Origin: Erythrobacteraceae bacterium CCH12-C2
GTDB taxonomy: Bacteria; Pseudomonadota; Alphaproteobacteria; Sphingomonadales; Sphingomonadaceae
Assembly: GCA_001556995.1 (NCBI GenBank)
Contig: LSKF01000133.1
Location: 1 to 5,858 of the forward strand
Reading direction: 5' to 3'
DNA length: 5,858 nt
The notes under the pieces were generated by a model, which was not told where the DNA came from, ran no database searches, and worked only from the letters and a program-made list of their open reading frames with translations. The first letter of the stretch is position 1. Each line of letters starts with the position of its first letter. Position numbers and translations under genes: made by a program. Below, in pieces: positions 1-4,892 of this stretch.

Positions 1-23
1 AAAATGGTCGGTCACGGTCTGCT

Positions 24-45
24 CCTGATGCTGAACCGCATCAGG
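24..45. repeat. Perfect 8-bp inverted repeat in the parA leader (first of three)
   Basis: The arms CCTGATGC (24-31) and GCATCAGG (38-45) are perfectly complementary around a 6-nt loop. No T-tract follows, so it does not look like a strong intrinsic terminator. It could be an operator, an RNA hairpin, or the tail signal of a gene left of the window. It is the first of three short inverted repeats spaced about 54 bp centre to centre upstream of parA. Confidence 0.5.
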
Positions 46-77
46 CCATCCCCCTTCCCTCTCGCCTCGGGTTTATG

Positions 78-98
78 AGCCCGTGATCACTACGGGCT
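78..98. repeat. Perfect 7-bp inverted repeat in the parA leader (second of three)
   Basis: The arms AGCCCGT (78-84) and ACGGGCT (92-98) are perfectly complementary around a 7-nt loop that begins GATCA. The arm sequence is unrelated to the other two leader repeats, which argues for three structures rather than three copies of one protein site. The role is not known. Confidence 0.5.
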
Positions 99-130
99 AT
101 GCGACAAGGGGTGCCCGGCAGCGACGAGGA

Positions 131-153
131 TTCGGGACCGGCACCATCCCGAA
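131..153. repeat. Perfect 7-bp inverted repeat beside the candidate parA promoter (third of three)
   Basis: The arms TTCGGGA (131-137) and TCCCGAA (147-153) are perfectly complementary around a 9-nt loop. It ends 9 nt before the candidate -35 box at 163, a position suited to an operator for autorepression by ParA (RepA-type partition ATPases commonly repress their own operon). The operator role is inferred from position only. Confidence 0.5.
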
Positions 154-162
154 GATATCGGT

Positions 163-192
163 TTGACTTCTACCGCCGAAAATGATCATAAA
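163..192 (+). promoter_or_regulatory. Candidate parA promoter
   Basis: TTGACT at 163-168 matches five of six bases of the sigma-70 -35 consensus. CATAAA at 187-192 matches four of six -10 bases, with an 18-nt spacer, and transcription would begin near 199. This leaves a leader of about 39 nt before the parA ATG at 238. The TTG within the -35 box is also an in-frame possible start codon for parA, so promoter and upstream start exclude each other. Confidence 0.4.
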
Positions 193-237
193 ACACGAAC
201 TGGGTCGCAGAACTGCGATTCATCGAAAGGCAGACGC

Positions 238-1437
238 ATGTCCTACACCGTGAACACACTGCGAAATATGACCAGATCCTGCGAAATGATGCGCGATCGG
301 GTCAAAGCTGTGGTGTTCAAACCTGATGAACGCAAGGTCCTCGATATCACCTTTGGGCCTACGGCGGCAGCGGAATTGGTCGGAAGAACGCCTGAAGCGC
401 TTGCCAAGGCAGAGAAGGAGGGGCGTCTCGCGCCTCCGAAACAGCTCAACAATGGCCGCCGCTATTACACGCTCGAAGACCTTACTCATATTCGCAAGGC
501 GCTGAACATTCATCCGGGCAAGCTAGCCCATGAGAATGCGGTTGTAGTAGCCGTGCAGAATTTCAAGGGCGGCGTCGGCAAGAGTACGATTACCAAGCAT
601 TTCGCCGATTTTCTCGCACTGAACGGATATAGCGTTCTCGTGATCGACTGCGATCCGCAGGCGTCAACGACAACTATGTTCGACATCCAGCCCGAAGCAC
701 TTATCGATGAAGAGGAGACTTTAGGAAACTTCCTGTCGCCTCGCAGTACATTCGATGATTTCAGGAAGGCAATCCGAGAAACCGCTTGGCCTACAATCAA
801 AATAGTGCCGTCAAGCCTTGGCCTGCAGGATGCAGAGTGGGACCTCACGGCAACGTTGACGGAGGGCGGACAAGCAGTGCGCGAGGGACTTCAGCGTCTC
901 CGTATTGGCATCGACAGTATCATCAAGGACTTCGACGTCGTCTTGCTCGATCCTCCGCCGGCTATGGGGTTCCTGGGCCTCAATGTGATGGCCGCCGCAA
1001 CAGGTATGCTTATCCCGGTTCCGGCAAGGCAGCTCGACTACCTTTCAACCATCCATTTCATGGACACGATCGCCGAGAATATCGAGATCCTCGAGGATCA
1101 CGGAACGCCTGTTGATTACGGGTTCATTCGCGTCGTCTGCTCGGCCTACACCCCCAGCAAGCCAGGTGAAGCCGACATGTGGAAGATGATGAAGGCCACA
1201 TATGCCAATTTCCTGCTGAATCAGCCGATCCTAGCTTCTGAGGAAATCAAGAATGCCACTCAAGCATTCCGGTCGATCTATGAAAGCAAGCCTTCAGCTG
1301 CGCACGCAACCTACCAGCGTTGCCGGGACAATCTCAACGCAGTCTTCGGAGAAGTTCTGAACGAAATACATGAGCAGTGGCCGTCGAAGAGCATTTCGAG
1401 ACGGTCATCTGACACGGCAGGGAGTGTTGCAGCGTGA
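238..1437 (+). CDS. parA: Plasmid partition ATPase, ParA/RepA type
   Basis: This is a Walker-type ParA ATPase that drives plasmid segregation with ParB and usually also represses its own operon. From the ATG at 238 it is 399 aa, the usual size for the long, self-repressing ParA/RepA class. Residues about 39-90 form a MerR-like helix-turn-helix (FGPTAAAELVGRTPEAL), the likely operator-binding part. The deviant Walker A motif KGGVGKST lies at 110-117, the A' motif VIDCDPQAS starts at 135, and the Walker B region DVVLLDPPPA starts at 233. The ATG is preferred over an in-frame TTG at 163 because AAAGG (226-230) sits 7 nt upstream and the TTG falls in a probable -35 box. The last codon and stop overlap the parB GTG by 4 nt, indicating translational coupling. 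The family call is secure; whether it should be named repA in the repABC sense is less so. Confidence 0.93.
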   Translation: MSYTVNTLRNMTRSCEMMRDRVKAVVFKPDERKVLDITFGPTAAAELVGRTPEALAKAEKEGRLAPPKQLNNGRRYYTLEDLTHIRKALNIHPGKLAHENAVVVAVQNFKGGVGKSTITKHFADFLALNGYSVLVIDCDPQASTTTMFDIQPEALIDEEETLGNFLSPRSTFDDFRKAIRETAWPTIKIVPSSLGLQDAEWDLTATLTEGGQAVREGLQRLRIGIDSIIKDFDVVLLDPPPAMGFLGLNVMAAATGMLIPVPARQLDYLSTIHFMDTIAENIEILEDHGTPVDYGFIRVVCSAYTPSKPGEADMWKMMKATYANFLLNQPILASEEIKNATQAFRSIYESKPSAAHATYQRCRDNLNAVFGEVLNEIHEQWPSKSISRRSSDTAGSVAA

Positions 1438-2450
1438 GCCGTCGTTCATTGATTGGCGAGGCCCTCGCCTCCCCTGCCCCTGACCAGCCTTCCGTCTCTG
1501 AAGCCAAGGACGCTGCAGGGGCAACCGCATCGCGCAATTTCACAACACGTCGGCTTGAAGGCTTCACGGAAGCGGCGCGGATGGTCAAGCGCCCGACCAT
1601 CCGGCTCAAACCTGCAGAATGTTCGATCTGGCCGGGAAACGCCCGTGATTACGAACAGCTCACCGAACCCCGTTTGCGATCTCTGATTGAATCGATCCAA
1701 GCAGAAAACGGGAACCGCATCCCAGTAGTCGTGCGCCGGAAACAGCAAGGTGAGCTGCAGTACGAACTGATCATTGGCACAAGGCGCCACTGGGCTGTCG
1801 CGTGGCTCAACGCCAATCACTACCCGGATATCGAGCTCGTCGCGATTATCGAAGATCTCGATGACGAAGCTGCGTTCCGCCTTGCTGATATCGAGAACCG
1901 CGAGAGGGAAGATATCTCAGATTTAGAGCGCGGTTTGAACTACAAGGCAGCAGTCGATACTTATTACGATGGCCTTCAGGCCCGGCTTGCTGAACGCGTA
2001 AAGATCTCGAAATCTACGCTCGCCCGGTACATCGGCCTGACAGAGATCCCGCAAACAATCGTAAGCGCATTTGCGTCGCCAATGGAGCTTCAGGTGCGGT
2101 ACGGTGACAAGCTTCTTCCAGCCATACGCAACCCATCGCTGCGCCCTAGGATGGAGGAAGCAGCAAAGCAGATCGCTGCGGAGCAAAGTTTCCGGCAATC
2201 CGGAGACGAAGAGCCAATTTCTGGCCCTCAGGTTGTTGTCCGTCTGCTCAAGGCAGTTTCGGGCAGGCCTGGCCGTGTTCAGAAAGCCGTAATCGAAGCG
2301 GCGGGATCGTCCATTGGTGTCATCGAAAAGGATCGTGCACGAGGGCTCACGATAACGATCAACCCCACTGATTTGAGCGCTGACGAAATCCTCGATGCAT
2401 TGCGCCCTCTGATTGAGAAGGCGAAGATTCTAAAAAGGCCTGCCCCATGA
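1434..2450 (+). CDS. parB: Plasmid partition protein, ParB/RepB type (centromere-binding CTPase family)
   Basis: This is the DNA-binding partner of ParA: ParB proteins load at parS sites, spread, and stimulate the ParA ATPase. It is 338 aa. The N-terminus is arginine-rich (SRRSLIGEAL, then FTTRRLEGF), fitting an arginine-finger segment that contacts ParA. The ParB/Srx core follows: a GERR-like box seen here as GTRR at 115-118, then ENREREDISDLERG from residue 154, matching the family ENxxRxDLSxxE pattern. A helix-turn-helix follows at about 184-205 (LAERVKISKSTLARYIGL). The C-terminal part (about 270-338) is the likely dimerisation domain. The GTG start is supported by AGGGAG at 1419-1424, 9 nt upstream, and by the GTGA overlap with the parA stop. 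The cognate parS is not known; candidates are the palindrome at 2538-2555 and the 18-bp repeats at 4027-4353. Confidence 0.93.
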   Translation: MSRRSLIGEALASPAPDQPSVSEAKDAAGATASRNFTTRRLEGFTEAARMVKRPTIRLKPAECSIWPGNARDYEQLTEPRLRSLIESIQAENGNRIPVVVRRKQQGELQYELIIGTRRHWAVAWLNANHYPDIELVAIIEDLDDEAAFRLADIENREREDISDLERGLNYKAAVDTYYDGLQARLAERVKISKSTLARYIGLTEIPQTIVSAFASPMELQVRYGDKLLPAIRNPSLRPRMEEAAKQIAAEQSFRQSGDEEPISGPQVVVRLLKAVSGRPGRVQKAVIEAAGSSIGVIEKDRARGLTITINPTDLSADEILDALRPLIEKAKILKRPAP

Positions 2451-2471
2451 AGGAGGGTTTCGGACCCACCT
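2451..2471 (+). promoter_or_regulatory. Hairpin containing a perfect Shine-Dalgarno sequence, directly after parB
   Basis: AGGAGGGT (2451-2458) pairs with ACCCACCT (2464-2471) over seven of eight positions (one A-A mismatch) around the loop TTCGG. The left arm starts immediately after the parB stop and contains AGGAGG, a perfect ribosome-binding sequence, so the fold would hide it. No T-tract follows, so termination here is unlikely. A 7-codon frame, MAMCSLL, begins at 2472 and ends at 2495, three bases before the next leader ATG. A regulatory role in initiator translation is inference. Confidence 0.4.
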
Positions 2472-2491
2472 ATGGCCATGTGTTCACTACT

Positions 2492-2519
2492 CTGAAAATG
2501 TGGTTTTTATCGTTATATT
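2492..2519 (+). promoter_or_regulatory. Candidate initiator-gene promoter in the parB-rep gap
   Basis: TATATT at 2514-2519 matches five of six -10 bases and CTGAAA at 2492-2497 matches four of six -35 bases, with a 16-nt spacer. The surrounding bases 2490-2535 are clearly AT-rich compared with the genes on either side. A start near 2526 would place the 18-bp palindrome about 12-30 nt into the transcript, where a bound protein could block transcription. Confidence 0.35.
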
Positions 2520-2584
2520 TCATATGTTTATCTCACTTGTCCCACATGTGGGACAGCGGCAGATTTACTGGGCGAAGAACGTGA
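2498..2584 (+). CDS. Candidate 28-aa leader peptide overlapping the initiator start
   Basis: A short frame starts at ATG 2498, three bases after the TGA of the tiny MAMCSLL frame, and ends with TGA at 2582-2584. That stop overlaps the GTG start of the initiator (2581-2583) as GTGA, the same 4-nt arrangement that joins parA to parB. The peptide begins MWFLSLYFICLSHLSHMWD: a hydrophobic, aromatic first half, then a basic tail ending GRRT. No good ribosome-binding site precedes the ATG; ribosomes might arrive by reinitiation from upstream. Leader peptides coupled to rep genes are established in IncFII (tap-repA) and IncB/IncL/M plasmids, where antisense RNA controls the coupling. Here the role is inference, and the frame may be fortuitous. 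Confidence 0.3.
   Translation: MWFLSLYFICLSHLSHMWDSGRFTGRRT
2538..2555. promoter_or_regulatory. Perfect 18-bp palindrome, candidate parS or rep operator
   Basis: TGTCCCACATGTGGGACA is perfectly self-complementary over 18 bp with no spacer, so it suits a symmetric protein dimer better than an RNA hairpin. It lies between parB and the initiator start, 25 nt before GTG 2581. Plasmid parS sites and initiator operators both occur in this gap in related operons. An exact 8-nt half-site, TGTGGGAC, recurs at 3897-3904 just after the initiator stop. I cannot tell from sequence whether ParB, ParA or the initiator binds it. Confidence 0.6.
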
Positions 2585-3882
2585 GCGAGAAAGATCAGTC
2601 CTCCTCCGGTCGCCGGGTGCAGTTCGAGATGTTCTTCACGCTGCCTGATTTCAGCGACATCTCGCTGCGGGACTATCAGGAGACCATGCAGCGTCCTTTC
2701 TTCAGCCTTTCGAAGAAGAAGCGCCTGAAACCCATTGAGTACCTCAGTCCGGATAAGTCGGTCACCGTGCATGTATCAGCCAACCCAGCCTATGGGATGG
2801 CGACCATCTGGGATGCAGATATCATGATCTATCTGGCGTCCCACCTCAACGAATTGCGCGAGCGGGGTGACAACGACCTGTCGCCGACCATTCGTGTTCA
2901 ACCTGGCGATCTTCTCAAGCGAATCTGCTGGGGTGTAAGCGGGCGCGCTTATGAGCGACTGATCGCAGCGCTTGATCGTCTTCAGGCCACGACGATCAAG
3001 ACGAACATCCGCGCGAACTCCAAATCCCGCGAGACCACATTTTCGTGGATCGATAGCTATACTCATCTCGTTGATGAACGAACCCAGCGTTCGCTTGGGA
3101 TGGAAATCACGCTTTCCAAGTGGTTCTTCGACGGGGTCATGGACAAGCGAAATGTCCTTGCGATTTCGCCTTTGTATTTCGAGATAACGAGCGGACTTGG
3201 GAAATGGCTCTACCGCGCCGCTCGCAAGCACGCTGGTGGCAATGGGCCAGAAGGTTTCACGATTGGCTTCGAAACTCTTCATCAGAAAAGCGGCAGCGAA
3301 AGCTCCCTACCCTCGTTCAAGAACAAGATTCTTGAATTGGCGCGAGCTAACAACCTGCCGGATATCAGTCTGGAGGTCATTGGAGCAGAGACGCCGCGTC
3401 CAAAGCTGAAGATGGTGATGCGTCGCCATCTCGAAAAACCTTCTGGAAAAATCGAGGATAGTGGCTCTGTCACCACGGAGAGCAGAGCCCAGCGCATTCA
3501 GCGCGCAACCCCCGAAAAGGCAGCCAAGGTCAGCCCTCCGCCGGAATTCGTTGATCCTGCCCTCGTGCGCAAGCTCCTTGCAACAACGAGTGCGAGCTTG
3601 CGCCCCGAACAGCAAGCCGATGCATCAGCCGCATTGGACAGCAACGCAAGCCAATCTCAGTCACGACGGAGGGGAGGGGGCGCGCAAGACACTCTTGATC
3701 CCGAAATCTATCAGGCCATCCGTTCTGAATGTCCTGGTTGGGATCTCGATGTGCTGATGCGGCAATTCGATTCCTTTCTGAACAGCAATCCCCATGAGTT
3801 GCCAAGGAACTACTCGAAGCGGTTCTACGGCTTCATGAAGAAGCACCACGAGCGCAACAAGCATACGCTTCCGGGCTTTTGA
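2581..3882 (+). CDS. repA: Plasmid replication initiator, RPA (RepA) family
   Basis: This is the presumed initiator that binds the origin and starts plasmid replication. From GTG 2581 it is 433 aa. The N-terminal two thirds match the alphaproteobacterial 'replication initiator protein A' (RPA) pattern: MFFTLPDF at 17, RPFFSLSKKKRLKPIEY from 38, YGMATIWDADIMIYLASHL from 71, RLQATTIKTNIR, then WLYRAARKHAG from 209, probably within a winged-helix DNA-binding unit. A hydrophilic Ser/Gln/Arg-rich linker covers about 285-370. A conserved-looking C-terminal block starts near 373 (DPEIYQAIRSECPGWDLDVLM). Longer in-frame starts exist (GTG 2500, ATG 2524, GTG 2548), but the extra residues would be encoded by the AT-rich gap and the palindrome, and VSEKDQSSSGRR fits the usual N-terminus of the family. 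The ribosome site before 2581 is weak, in keeping with coupling to a leader frame that ends at 2584. Confidence 0.88.
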   Translation: MSEKDQSSSGRRVQFEMFFTLPDFSDISLRDYQETMQRPFFSLSKKKRLKPIEYLSPDKSVTVHVSANPAYGMATIWDADIMIYLASHLNELRERGDNDLSPTIRVQPGDLLKRICWGVSGRAYERLIAALDRLQATTIKTNIRANSKSRETTFSWIDSYTHLVDERTQRSLGMEITLSKWFFDGVMDKRNVLAISPLYFEITSGLGKWLYRAARKHAGGNGPEGFTIGFETLHQKSGSESSLPSFKNKILELARANNLPDISLEVIGAETPRPKLKMVMRRHLEKPSGKIEDSGSVTTESRAQRIQRATPEKAAKVSPPPEFVDPALVRKLLATTSASLRPEQQADASAALDSNASQSQSRRRGGGAQDTLDPEIYQAIRSECPGWDLDVLMRQFDSFLNSNPHELPRNYSKRFYGFMKKHHERNKHTLPGF

Positions 3883-3896
3883 AGGTCGCGCCCGTC

Positions 3897-3937
3897 TGTG
3901 GGACCGGTTATGTGCGTCCGGCGCGCTAGTAGCGCCG
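3897..3937. repeat. Palindrome half-site and GC-rich hairpin just after the initiator gene
   Basis: TGTGGGAC at 3897-3904 repeats the right half of the 18-bp palindrome at 2538-2555. Next to it CGGCGC (3919-3924) pairs with GCGCCG (3932-3937) around a 7-nt loop. There is no T-run after the stem, so it is a poor candidate for an intrinsic terminator, but it is the only stem near the end of the operon. Confidence 0.3.
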
Positions 3938-4026
3938 TCGCCCAGCTTCAGACCGGTGACAGTCTGCGGCAAGCATCGCGATTGATCGGAAATATAAGAA
4001 CGGTCTCATGATGTACGCCCGTTACC

Positions 4027-4044
4027 GAACGTGTTTTCGGGAAT
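4027..4044 (-). repeat. 18-bp origin repeat, copy 1 (inverted)
   Basis: Read on the minus strand this is ATTCCCGAAAACACGTTC, identical over 18 of 18 bases to copy 2 at 4303-4320 and so forming an exact long-range inverted repeat about 260 bp apart. It is followed at 4069-4079 by a degenerate relative, GAAAACTACGT. Confidence 0.6.
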
Positions 4045-4302
4045 CACGCCACTTACCCCGCCCGATCAGAAAACTACGTCTACGTTCGGCACCTGCTAAA
4101 GAATTGCCGACAAGACCCAAGAGCACCAGCATTGAACACTCCGCGAGTGCTTCAGCCGGTCATCTTTGACTGAAATCAGCCATGTAACGTGGAAAGGTCG
4201 GACCAGCTTGCAGATCGCCTAAGCCTCCACTTCGGGCACAGCTTCCAAGAAGCGCGACGTGTCAGCCGGCAAGCTGGAGGAAAAAGGACGCCGCCAAAAG
4301 CC

Positions 4303-4320
4303 ATTCCCGAAAACACGTTC
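4303..4320 (+). repeat. 18-bp origin repeat, copy 2
   Basis: ATTCCCGAAAACACGTTC is the exact reverse complement of copy 1 at 4027-4044. The 12-nt core CCGAAAACACGT (4307-4318) recurs 33 bp downstream in copy 3, about three helical turns, so both lie on one DNA face. It is a candidate binding site for the initiator or ParB. Confidence 0.6.
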
Positions 4321-4335
4321 AACCGGAGATACCAG

Positions 4336-4353
4336 ATTTCCGAAAACACGTCC
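4336..4353 (+). repeat. 18-bp origin repeat, copy 3
   Basis: ATTTCCGAAAACACGTCC matches copy 2 at 16 of 18 positions and keeps the whole 12-nt core CCGAAAACACGT (4340-4351). It has the same orientation as copy 2. Confidence 0.55.
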
Positions 4354-4464
4354 GTTTCAGCCTCGGGGCAAATGGGGATCAGAAAGTTTGGGATCGACGC
4401 ACCATATGTGAATCGGAACGCTAACTGATCCTCTGGCCTCACGCTCTGAGCCGCGCTTTCAAAG

Positions 4465-4473
4465 TTATCAACA
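4465..4473 (+). promoter_or_regulatory. DnaA box-like sequence
   Basis: TTATCAACA differs from the DnaA consensus TTATCCACA at one base. It lies 18 nt before the first 22-bp iteron, the usual placement of a host DnaA site at iteron origins. A single 9-mer with one mismatch is weak evidence alone; its position supports it. Confidence 0.45.
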
Positions 4474-4491
4474 GGGCAGGGAGGTGGCCAA

Positions 4492-4579
4492 CGTGTGATC
4501 GGGCATCAGATGACGTGTTATTAGAATCTGGCGGTCGTGCTATCAGAAACCGAACATCGTGTTATCAGATTCGACATAG
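4492..4579 (+). repeat. Four 22-bp iterons in perfect register
   Basis: Units start at 4492, 4514, 4536 and 4558, exactly 22 bp apart. The conserved first 12 bases are CGTGTTATTAGA (4514), CGTGCTATCAGA (4536) and CGTGTTATCAGA (4558); the first unit is more diverged (CGTGTGATCGGG). Consensus: CGTGYTATYAGA, followed by about 10 variable bases. A fifth unit at 4580 is not recognisable. Tandem direct repeats of about two helical turns near the initiator gene, a DnaA box and an AT-rich stretch are the hallmark of iteron origins, so these are the likely initiator binding sites. Confidence 0.72.
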
Positions 4580-4630
4580 CGACCCCGACTCGCGAGAAAT
4601 CAGGAGTTTGCAGGCTGATGGCGAGCAGGT

Positions 4631-4710
4631 AACCTCTTAACCTTAGAATCTAAATCCCCTAACGTTTTCGCCTGCGGCGGATTTGTTATTGATTTGATTC
4701 AAGATTAAGG
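4631..4710. other. AT-rich stretch, candidate DNA unwinding element
   Basis: Bases 4631-4670 are about 38% GC and 4681-4710 about 23% GC, well below the flanking sequence; a GC-rich decamer (4671-4680) interrupts. It starts about 50 bp after the last iteron, where an iteron origin usually opens. TTAGAATCT at 4643-4651 repeats nine bases of iteron 2 (4521-4529). Confidence 0.45.
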
Positions 4711-4715
4711 AAGAC

Positions 4716-4755
4716 CGCGCTCTCGCTTCGAGAATGACCTCGCCCGAGAGACGCG
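4716..4755. repeat. 10-bp stem with one bulge, next to the AT-rich stretch
   Basis: CGCGCTCTCG (4716-4725) pairs with CGAGAG-A-CGCG (4745-4755) with a single bulged A at 4751 and a 19-nt loop. A smaller alternative stem, TCTCG/CGAGA (4721-4725 and 4729-4733), overlaps it. It could fold when single-stranded during origin opening. No known element is recognised. Confidence 0.4.
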
Positions 4756-4817
4756 CAAATTCCATAAGAATCAGACGTCCGCAACTGAGCGGCGGTCACA
4801 GCCTCAGGATCGATTCC

Positions 4818-4846
4818 TTGAATCACCATAGAGACCTGTGATTCAA
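4818..4846. repeat. Perfect 9-bp inverted repeat upstream of the WGR gene
   Basis: TTGAATCAC (4818-4826) and GTGATTCAA (4838-4846) are perfectly complementary around 11 nt. The 8-mer TGATTCAA also occurs at 4695-4702. Placement 47 nt before the WGR start suggests an operator for that gene, or another origin element. No clear promoter accompanies it. Confidence 0.45.
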
Positions 4847-4892
4847 ACTTCCGATTGGCCTAGCTCCAGGCGGCTGTCGCATACTCCTCCGT

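Larger units (their letters stand above)
3883..4892. other. Putative replication origin region (oriV), about 1 kb without a convincing gene
   Basis: Between the initiator stop and the WGR gene no reading frame has a recognisable protein family or a good ribosome site. Instead the region holds features typical of an iteron origin: repeated 18-bp elements (4027-4353), a DnaA-like box (4465-4473), four 22-bp iterons (4492-4579), an AT-rich stretch (4631-4710) and inverted repeats at 4716-4755 and 4818-4846. Location next to the initiator gene supports the call. The stretch 4090-4300 shows only a spaced 9-bp inverted repeat (CCAGCTTGC at 4203-4211 and GCAAGCTGG at 4269-4277). Origin function is inferred from these parts, not demonstrated. 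Confidence 0.65.

Noticed and set aside
28..78. 16-codon frame starting at ATG 28 as a parA leader peptide
   Set aside because: No ribosome site and no coupling to a downstream start; it runs through the first hairpin and probably upstream of the promoter.
2512..2540. Antisense promoter for a RepC-style counter-transcribed RNA
   Set aside because: A minus-strand TATAAC is present, but no -35 at a workable distance and no terminator hairpin with a T-run could be found.
2838..2844. GTCCCAC (and GTGGGAC at 837-843) as further copies of the palindrome half-site
   Set aside because: Seven-base matches inside coding sequence are expected by chance in a window of this size.
3919..3937. Rho-independent terminator of the parA-parB-rep operon
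   Set aside because: The stem is only 6 bp and is not followed by a T-run, so I list it only as a hairpin.
4189..4428. 79-codon reading frame on the + strand in the origin region
   Set aside because: It starts at a GTG without a convincing ribosome site, shows no recognisable domain, and runs through two of the 18-bp repeats; the repeats explain the sequence better.
4176..4442. 88-codon reading frame on the - strand in the origin region
   Set aside because: No domain, unusual composition, and overlap with the repeats; it looks like a chance open frame.
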